Notes: generated by a model not told the origin, from the letters alone. A DNA stretch of 64,000 nucleotides from Larix kaempferi (GCA_027924585.1 BSBM01000809.1:9457001-9521000); one strand, 5' to 3'. Positions 10,531 through 21,799 are shown, counted from the first letter of the stretch. Translations and numbers: made by a program.

Positions 10531-10985
10531 GAGCATCAGGATGATGCTCCAGTTACTGCTCTGTATATGCATCATGTTCGATGCTTGTTATGATCAGTTG
10601 GATCATGTATATGTATATGCATCATGTTGGATGCTTGGACCATGTATCTGTATATGTATTAGGTGGATACGTTGTATGATCAGGGAGATCATGTATGTTG
10701 ATATATATCAGGTGGATACATTGTATGATAAGATGGATCATGTATCTATGTATGTATCAGGTGGATACATTGTATGATCAGGTGGATCATGTATGATGAT
10801 ATGTATCAGGTAGATACTTGGTATGCATCAGGTGGATGCATTATATGATTAGGTTGATCATGGATGATGAGCTTCAGGATGTTTCTCCAGATGACATGCA
10901 TCAGGACGATGCAGTGATGATGATCAGGTTGATCATGTTATGATGTACATCAGGATGATTTATGGTGAGTATCAGGTTGATACTC
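10531..10985 (+). repeat. Array of about 18 short hairpins with covarying arms
   Basis: A chain of palindromes with core ATC-AGGNN-GAT, arms of 4-7 bp and usually a 5-base loop (AGGTG, AGGTT, AGGAT, AGGGA). The outer arm bases change together. Examples: GAGCATC/GATGCTC (10531-10549), ATGATC/GATCAT (10676-10692 and 10774-10790), ATGTATC/GATACAT (10752-10770), ATGCATC/GATGCAT (10823-10841), TGCATC/GATGCA (10897-10913), GAGTATC/GATACTC (10967-10985). It lies downstream of the copia pol stop and upstream of the 3' LTR. Conserved palindromic repeats in this place are known for Sirevirus copia elements; this array may be comparable. Confidence 0.85.
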
Positions 10986-11009
10986 TGTGGCCATGGACAG
11001 GTTGTGCAA

Positions 11010-11575
11010 ACGAGCATATAAGTACACTTGGGATATCCAACAGGTAGAGCTATGTGCTCATAATGGCCTCGGATGCTCTTTCGAGGAATTGCTCTAGGAG
11101 GACATATAAGTAGACCTGGGAGATCCGACAGGTAGAGCTGTGTGCTCATAACAGCCTGGGATGCTCTTTTGAGGCATTGTCCTATGGCATGTAAGTAGAC
11201 CTGGGAGATCCGATAGGTTGGGCTGTGTGCCTGTAATAAGTCCTGGGATTCTCTTTCGAGGCATTGCCATGACCACATGTAAGTAGACCTGGGAGATCCG
11301 ATAGGTTGGGCTGTGTGCTCGTAATAAGTCCCGGGATGCTCTTTCGAGGCATTGTTGTAGGGGTCACATGTAATAAGTCCTGGAGATCTGGACAGGATGA
11401 AAAAGGCCTCAGATGCTCTTTAGAGATCTTGCTTGGCAAGACAGTCTTTTAAGGTTTTGTGACAGTCACATGCAAGTGGACCTGGGAGATCTTGTTAGTC
11501 ATGCTTCGGTGCATAAATGGTCCTGGGATACTCTTTCAAGGCATTGTGACGCACGTAATAAGTCCCGAGGATTCC
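11010..11575 (+). repeat. Tandem array of 85-99 bp units, six to seven copies
   Basis: The unit is roughly TAAGTAGACCTGGGAGATCC, then GATAGGTTGGGCTGTGTGCTCGTAATA, then CCTGGGATGCTCTTTCGAGGCATTG. Anchors (TAAGT) are at about 11019, 11107, 11192, 11280, 11374, 11472 and 11558. The middle copies are most alike; the first and last are degenerate. The array follows the hairpin array within the same copia 3' non-coding region. Confidence 0.85.
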
Positions 11576-11795
11576 ATTGTATGGCCAGTGGTAATGAAGA
11601 CTTGTAGGTGGTGGGCCTACATCTAGTATGAAAAAGGATTTGCTCTGTAGAACTTCCTATGACGAGTAGATCAGAGATTGATTGAGATAGCAATAGTAGT
11701 GATGATGACAATGATTCGATGACAATGATTCGCTGACGATGATCCAGAGAAGAAGACTTGTGATAGCAGATCTGTGTCGATAAATACCTTCCTAG

Positions 11796-11806
11796 TTAAG
11801 AGGGAG
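11796..11806 (+). promoter_or_regulatory. Copia polypurine tract
   Basis: TTAAGAGGGAG immediately precedes the TGTTGATG start of the LTR. This is the usual copia arrangement. Confidence 0.7.
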
Positions 11807-12602
11807 TGTTGATGTATATGTAACTTCGAAATGTATTTAACCTATGTATTTCATTTATCTATATTGTATTCCTATAGAGATGTTATTATTCCGCTATACA
11901 TAAGTGTTTGTATTCCTATAGAGATGTTATTATTCCTCTATACGGAAGTGTTTGTATTCCTATAGAGATGTTATTATTCCTCTATACGGAAGTGTTTGTA
12001 TTCCTATAGAGATGTTATTATTCCTCTATATGGAAGTGTCGTCATTTATATTGTAAGTGTCGTAACTTATACTTGATGGGTTATTAGACCACCTTGATGG
12101 GGTCAGCCCTGTATGAGTCATGTGGGTAAAAGGGTTATTAGACCACCCTAGTGGGGGTCGGCCCTGTCAACATTATGCTATGTGGTTAAGTTGAGGCCAA
12201 CATAGTAAAGGTTATTAGGCAAGTCAAGTCATGTATAAATAGAATGCAGGAGGCACTCTATTTGATCATTCACTTTCTCTCTCACACACTCATTGGAGAG
12301 TAGTGCACTTGTGGAGGAGGAGAAGCTGCTACTAGGGGGACTATCTCTTACGCTTGGGTTGTATCATTTCTCTATCTATCTCTGAGGAAGTTGCAGGGTT
12401 TTTCACCTTCTTGGTTTTCCCCGGTGAAACTCTGTGTCTCTTGTGTGCTTGCATTATTGTGTCCATGATTGATATGTTGTAGATATGCTATACATGTTAT
12501 TCTCTCAGTTAAGATCCTAGATTAGATTGAAAATTCTGAAAAACTAACATAATTCACTGAGGGATAGGACAATCTTTACAACATCTCTGAATATTATATC
12601 AA
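11807..12602 (+). mobile_element. 3' LTR of the decayed copia element (about 796 bp)
   Basis: It starts TGTTGATGTATATG after the polypurine tract. It contains four 44-bp repeats (11866-12039), a roughly 54-bp imperfect duplication of GGTTATTAGACCACC...GGGGTC-GCCCTGT (12078 and 12131), and a TATA box TATAAATA at 12234-12241, followed about 40 bases later by a CACTTTCTCTCTCACAC initiator-like tract. The 3' end is near ATATCAA at 12602; the expected CA is not clean, so this border is approximate. The 5' LTR is not in the window. Confidence 0.8.
11866..12039 (+). repeat. Four 44-bp tandem repeats inside the LTR
   Basis: The unit GTATTCCTATAGAGATGTTATTATTCC...GGAAGTGTTT starts at 11866, 11910, 11954 and 11998, exactly 44 bases apart. 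The copies differ at only a few positions. They lie in U3, upstream of the TATA box at 12234, where enhancer repeats are common. Confidence 0.92.
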
Positions 12603-13290
12603 CCCTACTGCATATGGAGAATTAGGGTGGCGCGGTAGCAGTTTCACGTCATCAGATTTCGATGAGGCACTTGATAATTGGCAAAATCGGATACGTGAAG
12701 TTTCATTTAGGAGGTGCGTACAGATCACTCAGTCACTGCGAAGGGTAGCTACGGAAGAGTGCGAGCTACCAACATATGAGGTATTTCCCAACTTGGTAGC
12801 ATTTCTCACTGAATTTGAAGAAAAAGTGGAAGAACCATAGTGCCTATTGGCCATGGAAGAATCCCTGAAGGCTACACTAGCGTGATGGTGGGTAGCGCAC
12901 AAGTCCACCATAACTAACTGACCACTATGTTGACACCTAATGATGGTTAGGTTTGACGACAGTGATTGATACTATGACTGGAAGTATGATGGGAGAAGCG
13001 ATCCGAAGGAGCATTTGAGTGCATGTGAAAACCAATGGGGACCACGGGCCAAACAGGAATGGCTCCATGCATTTGTTCACACGTTGGATGAAGTACCGTA
13101 GAATTGGTATGTCACAACAGAACTGCGACGTGGAACAAAATCATGGGAACAACTAAAAATTGGATTTAGCCAAACGTTCAGTTTCTCTGATGAAAACCCC
13201 TTCATCCACAACGCATTACAGGCGATCAAGGAGAAAATATTCGATCCAGTTCTGACAGGTAAACCTATGGGACTTCGGTGGACTATGACA
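12603..13290 (+). pseudogene. Second gag-like domain of a gypsy element (5'-truncated copy)
   Basis: The reading frame enters abruptly at the copia LTR border. It shows a gag-like pattern from about 12765: TYEVFPNLVAFLTEF, a former Trp-rich motif WWVAHKST near 12880, then KYDGRSDPKEHLSACENQW (about 12985-13040), EWLHAFVHTLDE (13060), WYVTTELRRGT (13107-13140), SFSDENPF and ALQAIKEKIF. The same order of motifs occurs in the gypsy elements at 18560-19100 and 39560-39060, each time just upstream of RT. Stops at 12838, 12883, 12918 and 13099, and a shift near 12920, break it. Nothing upstream of this domain survives from this copy. Confidence 0.7.
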
Positions 13291-13439
13291 CCTCAAATAT
13301 TAATGGAGTGTTACAACATCATAGGAGAACAAGACGATGAAAATGATCAGAGGGCCACGTATATCCCAGAGTTAGAAGAAAGTCGCAGTGTTGAGGCACC
13401 AGATATGCCTTCTAGCAATTTTTAGCAGCCATTGCAGAT

Positions 13440-13855
13440 CAAGAAAGAGAACATTGGGTGGAAATAAAATCCCAAGTTCGTGAGCATCAGGGACTACTTG
13501 GATGACTCGACTATTGCACAAATTTCAGGATTTGTTTCTAACAAAGTTCTCAGAGATGAAAGGAATTTCAGGGGACCTAGAAGAGATGAAAATCCCACTG
13601 AAACCTGATGTGAATCCAGTCAAGCAGCGGCCTTATAGGTTGACTCTAAGGTATAAGGAGCAGGTGAAGGCTAAGAATGAAAGAATGCTAGAAGCAGGCA
13701 TTATAGAACCAGTTGAGGAATCAGAGTGGATCAGCCCGATGGTGGTCCAAGATAAGAAAACCTACGATGTCAGGATCTGTGGTGATCTTAGAGCGCAGCA
13801 ACCATATCAGTTACCCCAAGAGCGCGAAAGGCATGAACGAGCACAACTTCAGTGA
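13440..13855 (+). pseudogene. N-terminal RT fragment of the same gypsy element
   Basis: The 117-codon ORF from 13502 carries the stretch leading into gypsy RT: KFSEMKGISGDLEEMKIPLKP, NPVKQRPYRL, IIEPVEESEWISPMVV, then DVRICGDLR. It corresponds closely to 38845-38480 on the - strand. It then loses homology before the catalytic palm (no FxDD box), so RT, RNase H and integrase have been deleted. The sequence goes straight to a poly(A) run (13877-13889) and 3' non-coding sequence. Confidence 0.8.
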
Positions 13856-13920
13856 AGTGCTATTGTCGCACTGTAAAAAAAAAAAATTATGATAAAAAGG
13901 TGGAAAGCATGGCCACCCGA

Positions 13921-14008
13921 GTCGCTCATCGATGCTTCACACATTTAGCATGTGGGAGTCAAATGTCGCTCATCGATGCTTCGCACATTTAGCATGCAGG
14001 ATTCAAAT
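13921..14008 (+). repeat. 44-bp tandem duplication
   Basis: GTCGCTCATCGATGCTTC-CACATTTAGCATG----GA-TCAAAT occurs at 13921-13964 and 13965-14008 with five or so differences. It is part of the 3' non-coding region of the gypsy fragment. Confidence 0.9.
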
Positions 14009-14356
14009 CCAAGCATGATTACTGTAGATAAGCATCGCCGGAAGATGATGGAGATGAATGATGACACACTTGTAGACATAATCAAATGGCTATGGGAAAT
14101 ATTTCGTGCATGATTAAATAATCAAGCATCAAGGACATGAGGAGCAAGCATAAATACAGGCGCAGGGATTGAAGAATGGAAGTTGATTGAAGAGAGTCAG
14201 TAAGTCGGAAGAGGAGAATCAGTAATTTGAATGATGTGAGTCAATTACTTAGATGTAGTTTGTTAGTAAGTTGAGTGAGCAATTCCAAGGAAGCTATGGA
14301 AATGGAAGTGAGATAGTTGCAATGGTGCATTTTGTTTCCAGTGGAACACCCAAGGT

Positions 14357-14758
14357 GTGCTAAGGGAAATAAAAACAAGTTTTCACGAGAAACCATCCGA
14401 TGAAGAGGCACCTGGCATGAAGAAAAAAAAGGATGAGGTCTTACCCAAGATGGTTAAGCAAGTTTCGATTGTTCGAAGAGAAGCGGTCCCTCCGACTGCG
14501 GAAGTACCAAGAGAAAAGGCATACCGACACCAGCGAAGGATGATCAAATGTGTGAAACATATGTGTCGAACCGTTAAGCTTGTTCCACAAGTTGGTGCTG
14601 TCGAGAAATTTCCATCCAGTCGCAGGCCAGAGTCAAAAGTAATAGATGGATGCACAGGAATTGAAGATGGCAGTTCCAAGAGATTGGAGGATGAGTTCGA
14701 GAAGTACATGACAATGAGCTCTACACGGGAAGAACACATAAGAAGTTTAACACAATGA
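14357..14758 (+). CDS. Unassigned 133-codon ORF before an LTR
   Basis: Rich in Lys, Arg and Glu, with no recognisable domain. The opposite strand is also open over 14383-14814 (143 codons), so openness alone is weak evidence of coding. Its place between a pol fragment and the LTR at 14820 matches that of extra ORFs in related gypsy elements. It may be the remains of one, or chance. Confidence 0.25.
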   Translation: MLREIKTSFHEKPSDEEAPGMKKKKDEVLPKMVKQVSIVRREAVPPTAEVPREKAYRHQRRMIKCVKHMCRTVKLVPQVGAVEKFPSSRRPESKVIDGCTGIEDGSSKRLEDEFEKYMTMSSTREEHIRSLTQ

Positions 14759-14819
14759 AGGATGAGAATAGTACCAGAAGTGTCCAGTTGAGGTGGCTCG
14801 AAGGAGAGCCACAAGTTTG

Positions 14820-15581
14820 TGTTGGGGGCCCGTTGGCACGAGATTAGTCTACATGAAGTGTGGAAGCCAACAATAGCAAATAAGGACTATCCGCAGAAGG
14901 ACGGGTCATTCGTGGAGAACGATGAAAATGCAAGACTAGTTAGGTTGTTAGAAATGGGTCATGTGGACCATTTTTTAACCTCCATAGTTATCTATAAATA
15001 AGAATATGAATGTAAGCCTAAGGGCATCAGATCATTATTATTTTGGCATGATTCCTCTGTTTTCGACACTTTTGTATGGATCCTCAATGGGATGTGTTGA
15101 ACTATTTTTGAGAAGGTTATACCTCAGGCTTTGATGAGTTAATGCATGAAGATGTTCAGATCTGTCTTTTTGTCTATGTTTACGTTAAGTGATGAATTCT
15201 TTATGTTGTTTTCTGTAATGTTTCATTAATGTGATCTCTGGTATTTCCCTGTTAATGCGAATGTTAATTGTGTATTGAATATGAGAATGGCGAATACATG
15301 GTTAATGTGCGAATGATGAATATCTGTTTGGGTTACGAAGTATGATGCAAAAGAAGATCTCTGGTTTCTGATGCGATAGAGTTTGATCAGATGCATGTCC
15401 TTTCCCCACTGCAGAAACTTGGTTCCTAAATCCCCCTTAACCATTTCGGGTCAGACATCACTCGCTTTGTGGGTGTTGTTGGAAAGGGTAAAACCTTTAT
15501 GGGCCAATGCTTAAGGGTGTTGGGTTAGTGTTTGTTGATGATAGTGCGAAGTGAACCCCTGTCGACGGATATGTGTCAACA
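14820..15581 (+). mobile_element. Gypsy LTR (about 762 bp), probable 3' LTR
   Basis: It begins TGTTGGGGGCCCGTTGG and ends ATGTGTCAACA, with inverted TGTTG/CAACA ends like those of the gypsy element at 30978-44521. A TATA box TATAAATA is at about 14993-15000. Immediately after 15581 a different element's RT reading begins (TTGACTTAATATC), a sharp junction that supports the right border. The left border could be 14818. Confidence 0.65.
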
Positions 15582-16370
15582 TTGACTTAATATCAATGTA
15601 CCATCAACTGAGCATTGAGGAAGTTATACCAAAAGCTTCCTTTAGGACAAAGTTCAACCATTAGGAATTCATCACGGTACAATTTGTGCTGACAAATGTT
15701 CCTACACCATTCATGAATTTAATGAATATTGTATTATGAAAATACTTAGAATGCTTTGTTCAAGTACTTTTGGATGACATCCTCATTTATTCATAGAATG
15801 AGAAGAAGCATTAGGAACACCTAATATTTGTGCTTCTGAGTGTCTCAGGGAACACAAATTGTTTGGCAAGTTGTCTAGGTGTTCCTTCTTCCAAAACAAA
15901 ATCCAATATATTAGCCATATAATTAGTGGGGAAGATATAGCTATTGATCCTAGTAAGGTTGAGGATATAACGAATTGGAAAAATACTGGGAATGACAAGG
16001 AAATACGTAGTTTTATGGGGTTAGTTGGTTACTGTAGAAGGTTTGTGGAGGGTTTATCCTGTATCACCTACTATATTACACCTCTCTCGAAAAGAAGGGA
16101 GTTAAATTCGAATGGAAAAGTGAGTGAGAAGAAGCATTTATAGAACTAAAGTGTTGGTTAATAAGTGCCCTGATATTGATAATGACCAACATGGACAAGG
16201 ACTTTTACATTTATATAGATTCTTCGGGGAAAGGCTTTGGGGTAGTTCTAATGCAATATGGATGAGTTATATCTTATGCTTCATGTAAGCTCAAAATCCA
16301 TTAAATCAACTATGACCCCTATGATTTCATGTTGAATGTCAAGTTTTCCCTCTGTGCACCAACAAATGGT
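15582..16370 (+). pseudogene. Chromovirus-like gypsy RT/RNase H fragment
   Basis: Reading starts in the RT palm (DLISMYHQLSIEE) directly at the LTR border. It passes a VQVLLDDILIYS motif at about 15760-15792 (VLLDD in place of VFLDD), then an open 94-codon stretch (15859-16143) with KCSFFQ-like, ISHIISGE, DPSKVEDITNW and RSFMGLVGYCRRFVEG. An RNase H start follows near 16195-16260 (KDFYIYIDSSGKGFGVVLMQYG; first catalytic Asp visible). Frameshifts and stops are frequent. The element type differs from the gypsy copies on either side; it is probably the host into which the left-hand gypsy element inserted. Confidence 0.75.
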
Positions 16371-16827
16371 TCTGTTGTGGGTACCGTGAAACTAAGAAAG
16401 AAGTAGAATGGTGGATAGAGATGAAATACAAATATTTTTCTATAGATCATAATAAGAACCTATAATACAATTTAGAGCAGTGGTTACAAAGGTAGGTATT
16501 TAGAGATTTTCATGAAATTTTGTTTGTCAAATTCCTGATCATCTTGGCTAAGTGGTTACAAAGGAAGAAGGAGACATCTGTGCAAGATTACATATCGAAG
16601 AAATACCATAGACAGAAAAGGAAGAGGACTGTCATCTCAGTACAAAAAAAGGAGATTTCCCTGCTCAGGATATGATTTGCATTGAACCCATGACCCCATG
16701 TGCATCTCTGAATTCTGAGGTTAGATATTATATTTTGTCACACAAACTAGTAGTTAGTGAAGGAAGTAAAGGTAGTAGTAAAAATATGTAGAGTAGTGGG
16801 AATAGTAAGACAACCTTGACTTAATCA
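16371..16827. other. Decayed sequence before the next gag
   Basis: Contains a Lys/Arg-rich frame (near 16550-16625) with no recognisable motif. It may include the leader or LTR of the following gypsy element, but no TG...CA ends or primer site can be identified. Confidence 0.25.
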
Positions 16828-17940
16828 ATGATACCAAAGAAGAATATTGCACAGAACACCATGGTGAGGGTTGACCCCACTTGGAGAATGGTTGTTTTCC
16901 ACCGAGCAGGAAATAGAGATCCAAAACAATATCTATTTATATGTGAAGCAATATGGATTCTGAAGCAATTCCAAGATGATGACACAAAGATCGTGCAATT
17001 GGTGATGACATTAAGGGACTGCGCGTTAATATGGTATATGCGTTATCAAACCACTATGTTTCCAGGAAAAGTTAAAATGTTAGCAAACATCAAACAATCC
17101 TTGATAACAATGGTCCAAAAACCAAAGTATGAGTCGCAGTGTATTATAAAACTGAAAATGACCAAGTAGTTGCAAAATGAATCAGTATGGTACTTTGATA
17201 AAAGATTCAAGAGATTGATAGATTGGTTGACTTTCTAGATTCTCGATGAGAAGGATAGGAAATGTTTCATTGCAATGTTGTTACCACATATATGCCAACC
17301 ATTGACACAGTAGAAGATTACCTCATAGTCATAAGCACTCAAGATTACCATGAAGCTAGAAGCATCCCTTGTAGGAGTGAATGGCGTAGGGATGGATTAG
17401 GTTCAATTGCAAATAGAAACATTAATAATCCGATTGTAGGAACTAAAAATCATGAATAATTTTGGGTTGTCATACGTAGAAAAGGACATCATAAGAATGA
17501 GTTTCTGGCCATTGAAGGGTATTTGGCTACAGGAGCTCCAAATCCCTTAGCCCTGGGGGTATGGTGTGAGATCTACAGAACTTTGGGTCATCATCCAATA
17601 AATTTCCCTATGTTGCGGAAGTACTAAAACATTGCCAAAAACTTATTATGTAATTTATGTAAGTTTGTAGGACATGAAGAATAGACGATTGTCACACACT
17701 CAGCTTGATGAGAGAGCACACCTTGAATCCATACAGAGTACAAGGAGAAGAAGGATTAGATGGAGGAGTACCACAATATAATACTCTGATGGGATATAAT
17801 CAAGGAGGAAGAGGAGTATTCATAGGTCGAGGAAGAGGACAATTCAATATAGGAAGAGGAACGATTATCTATTACAATTGCAACCATCATGGGAATTTTA
17901 TGCGATATTTTCCAAATCCTTGCACCACATGCACATAATG
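16828..17940 (+). pseudogene. Gag with zinc knuckle of a decayed gypsy element
   Basis: The frame over 16828-17169 matches the gag of the - strand element (42391-41350): FHRAGNRDPKQYLFICEAIW corresponds to FKGTGLEDPDQHWFLCEA, followed by LRDCALIWYMRY and PKYESQCI-K-K. After several stops there is FIAMLLPHICQPLTQ near 17266-17310. At 17780-17938 comes a Gly/Arg-rich segment and a zinc-knuckle-like IYYNC...HGN...NPCTTC. In this knuckle the first Cys position is Tyr, exactly as in the - strand copy (40834-40876). The shared substitution suggests it is a family trait, not random decay. Confidence 0.7.
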
Positions 17941-18099
17941 AAAATAGTTGGATCATGTGATGGAATATTGTCCACAGCTTATCACAAAGTGGCAGGAAGA
18001 AAGGAACCAAAACAAAGACATGTAGTTGATAGCAGCATAACAATGTGACGATAAACCAAAGATCATTATAGTTATGTGCAAAGAAGATAGAATAGGGGT

Positions 18100-19100
18100 T
18101 GATCCAATAAAACAAGGAAATCAAAACATTCCATTGGTCATAAAATTGATAGGTTAGCCTCTGACATTTGATCCTCAAGGAGAAAGATATGCATATGTTC
18201 AAGCAAGGAATGAGTTCCTAGATTGGGGAGCATCGACCTCATTTCCACCACCTATGTACAACATGTCTCCAGTATATGATCACTCAATTCCAGAATGTCC
18301 ATCCCAGAAGGTAAGTACCATAAAAATATTCTTGAAGAGATGCTTAAAACTAATAAAGGATGAATCAACATTAAAAGTACTACATTCGGTGATCAACTAA
18401 TGTGCACAAGATATACAAGCACCTGATGCACACCAAGAATTCAACCACGTACAATGAAAAAGGATGCAGTTTGGGCTCGATTAGAGCAGAGATACATGAA
18501 CCTCTAAGATATGATTGACTAACAAAGATAGACCCTTTTATAATAGAACTTGAGTTGCATATACCAGAACAATAAAGAATGATAGCTTTAGATGTCATGC
18601 TGAAATCGACTTCGATGAGATGGCGGACTGTACAAAAAGGAATAATAGATAATTGGGAGCAATATTGTAGAAGGTTGTTATACGTTATATTCAGATCAAA
18701 AACTAAATATACTACGCAGAAGTATACTGGTTTTACTTTCCTTACATATCATATAGAACAGTGCAACACGACATGGATTTTAGTACCTAAGCAATAATGG
18801 ACACACTTGTTTATACATATTTTGGATATGATTCCAAGGAACTGGTATATAGAACTGGAAGTGCATAAAGGAACAACAAGGGCTAGGAAGAGTTGGCTTG
18901 CAACTCCAAGATAACCTTCATTTGAAGGTGATAATCTTTTGATCGAGAAAGCTCTATATATTATCAAAAGTGAAATATTTACAATAGAGAAACCAATACT
19001 TGTATGGAGTGCACCTAAATGGCCTACAATTATTCTAGAGGTTTTGGAATGCAATAATGTTACTGGAGAATAACAGGAGGTCCAGGAACCAAGGAACTTG
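18100..19100 (+). pseudogene. Protease-to-second-gag-like region of the decayed gypsy
   Basis: Heavily broken. FDPQGERY near 18171 matches the post-protease segment of the - strand element (about 39830). From 18560, ALDVMLKSTSMRW...NWEQYCRRLLYVIF is followed by KYTTQKYTG, a WTHLFIHILDMIPRNWYIELE stretch (18799-18863), and ALYIIKSEIF (18951-18980). This is the same arrangement as the gag-like domain at 39560-39060 and 12765-13290. The protease active site is not readable in this copy. Confidence 0.6.
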
Positions 19101-20640
19101 CAAGTAGTTTAAAATGAAGGAGAGTGCGCAATAAAGGGTCTTGAGGTTGAATCTATTGGTTTTGCAAAGCTATTGAAAACACACAAAGTGAATATTTGTA
19201 CGAAGGATAATATGAAGTTCACAAACATTGGAGATTACTGGAATGAAAATATTGTCGAGAAAATTATAGAATTACTTAGTGAATGCCAAGATCGGTTCCT
19301 GACCTCATTTTTAGAAATTAAAGGCATTAATGGGGATTTGGAGAAATGAATATCCCTTTGAAGCTTGATTCCAAGCCAATAAAGTAGACACCATACCGAT
19401 TGAACCCAATGTATAAGTAGAAAGTGAAAGCAAAGATAGATAGGATGTTGGAAGCCATAATGATTGAACCTGTCGCAAAATCAAAATGGATTAGTCCGAT
19501 GGTATTATAAGAAAACGAGTGAAATTAGAATCTACATTGATTTGAGGAAATTCAATCATGCTAGCTTACATGACCCATTTCCTACCTCGTTCAAAGATGT
19601 AGTTTTTGGGAATGTAGGAGCACGAGAAGCTTATTCATTTATTGATGGTTTCTCTAGGTATCACTAGATCAATATTGTGTAGGAAGATCTACATATGAAA
19701 ACCTTTGCTACAAACTGGGGATGCTTTCAATACATAGTCATGCCTTTTCGACTCAAGAACGCGCCAACAATAATTTTGGGTTTTTGTCACGGCATTTAAA
19801 GAATTCATTCTTAAATCCCTAGAGGTTTATTTGGATGATTGAACAATGTTTAGTTTTTTAAAGTGTCATATTGAGGTTCTACGCTTGATGTTGGACAGAT
19901 GCCAATAGTGCCAGATTTATTTAAATTTTAAGAAGTGTTTTTTTTGCACACCATTTAGTATCTTGTTGGGTCATGTAGTATCTAAACAAGGACTATTGGT
20001 TTATCCTAGGAAGATCATTGTTATTGTTAATATGCCACCACCTACTTCAGTGCAACAAATATGAGCAATGTTGGGTCATACAAGGTAGTATAGAAATTTT
20101 ATCAAGGGATATGTGCAGATTATTGCACCACTAGGAAAATTATTGAAGAAGGAGGTCAAGTTCGAATAGAATAAGGAATGTCAGATAATTTTGGATACTT
20201 TGGAACAATTTTTTTTTATTGTGCCGATGTTGGTTTTCCAGACTTGAAGAAGAAATTCCATGTCCATGTAGATGCATCATCGATAGTGTGTGGTGTAGTT
20301 CTACCTTAGCTAGGGGAAGGATATTTGGATCATCCCATTGCATTTGCAAGCATAAAATTTTCAACTACATAACATAACTATAGTACCACAAAGTGCAGAG
20401 TATTGGAAATGGTGTATGCATTGCATAAGTTTAGGCACTATTTATTGGGATCACATTTCAATATGTATATGCATCACTTTCTGTTGAGATACTTAGTCAA
20501 TAATCCAATGTTGGGGAAGATATGTGCATGTCTATTATTGTTTCAGTAATATGATTTTGAAGTGGTCGTGAAACCAGGAAAGTTGAATTCGGGACATAAT
20601 CATTTTTGCGAATACTCACAAGTGAATATATAGGAAACCT
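19100..20640 (+). pseudogene. RT and RNase H remnant of the decayed gypsy
   Basis: Starts with CTKDNMKFTNIGDYWNE (19198-19248) and LTSFLEIKGINGDLE, matching the approach to RT at 38845. An open piece at 19464-19667 has IRIYIDLRKFNHASLHDPFP and GAREAYSFIDGFSRYH, a standard RT fingers/palm block (the Asp of YSFID is present). The FxDD region near 19830 is mutated (LDD followed by a stop). The RNase H-like DPRKIIVIVNMP and LGH blocks lie at 20010-20080 and the pocket VDAS-like segment near 20266. Many frameshifts. Confidence 0.7.
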
Positions 20641-20799
20641 AGATGACAATCTACCAAATGCACACTTATTTCAAGTACAAATGCTCGATGACTACTTTGC
20701 ATACATTATTCATTTTTTGAGTATAGGAATAGCTCCATCGACTTTATAGTTGCATAGAAAAAGTAGCTAGTAGTAAAGGCTGCATATTACCAACTAATA

Positions 20800-21430
20800 G
20801 CAGGGAATTTGTATATTTAGGCACATATGATATTCTTAAGTGATGTGTATTGCAACAAGAGAGGCCCATAATATTGTCAAAGGCACATGGAGGATTTGTA
20901 AGAGTCCACTATGTAGGGAACTTAATGGCTCAAAAGATTTTGCGACAGGATTTTCGTGGACTACCCTTCACAAGGATGCAGAGGAGTTTTTTTAGTTTTG
21001 TGATGTCTGTTAGTGAGTCAATAAGCCATCTAGAAGAGATGAAATTCCATTGAGACTACAAATTGCATTACGGGCATTTCATAAATGGGCATTTGATTTC
21101 ATTGGAATAATCAACCGACCAACAAAGAGGTCAGTAGTAAGATATATAATCACCACGACATATTACTTGATCTGGTGGGATGAATAAGAACCTATCAGGA
21201 ATTGTAGCTTAGATATAGCTACATGGTTTCTATTTGAGAATGTTGTTACAAGGTTTGGATGTTCGAAAATCCTTATGAGTGATCAGGGGAACCATTTTCT
21301 AAATAAAATTTCTTTTGCTTTGACATAATAATTTCAGATTTATCACAAGAATATCACATCTTATCACCCCTCGGAAAATGGAATAGTATAAACATTTAAC
21401 AAGATCCTGGAGACTACAATGACGAAGACA
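20800..21430 (+). pseudogene. Integrase remnant of the decayed gypsy
   Basis: A zinc-binding region is visible as SKAHGGFVRVHYVGNLMAQKIL (20878-20944), like the AHSGVVGGHYIG motif at about 37110 on the - strand. Catalytic-core traces are WAFDFIG-like (about 21090), MSDQG-NHF (21274-21296) and HPSENG (21367-21385). Stops are dense. Homology fades near 21430, where a direct repeat ATCAATGAGTATGTAGCT (21463 and 21499) begins an A/T-rich stretch. Confidence 0.65.
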
Positions 21431-21799
21431 TGTGCTAGCTTGTTGATGTTGAGCTATGCCCATCAATGAGTATGTAGCTCTTCTTCATAAATAAATATCA
21501 ATGAGTATGTAGCTTTTGTATTTTTCATTTATTTTTACCTCATGGCTTTATTGCATGTTGTTTTTTTCTAGATCTCATGGCATTATTACTTTTGTTGTTT
21601 ATTTTTAGTTACTCTTTAACCCTCAATAAATCTATTTCCATGAAGTTGTAACTAGTTTTTGTTTTTTTTTTTAAACCATCCTCTTATTTTGCCTGATTTT
21701 TGCAACTTCTTGCTCCATTTTCTTAAGAATCTATTTCCCAAATATAACTCTATTTACCATATTATCTGACTGGATAGTGTCCAACATCTCCTACCATAT
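21431..21799. other. T-rich non-coding sequence
   Basis: Contains an 18-base direct repeat at 21463 and 21499 and long T runs (21661-21672). No coding or structural feature recognised. Confidence 0.3.

Noticed and set aside
10526-10777. 83-codon ORF over the hairpin array
   Set aside because: It is a by-product of the repeated ATGATC/GTATC words; the Cys/Tyr/Met/Ile-rich composition and lack of any domain argue against a gene.
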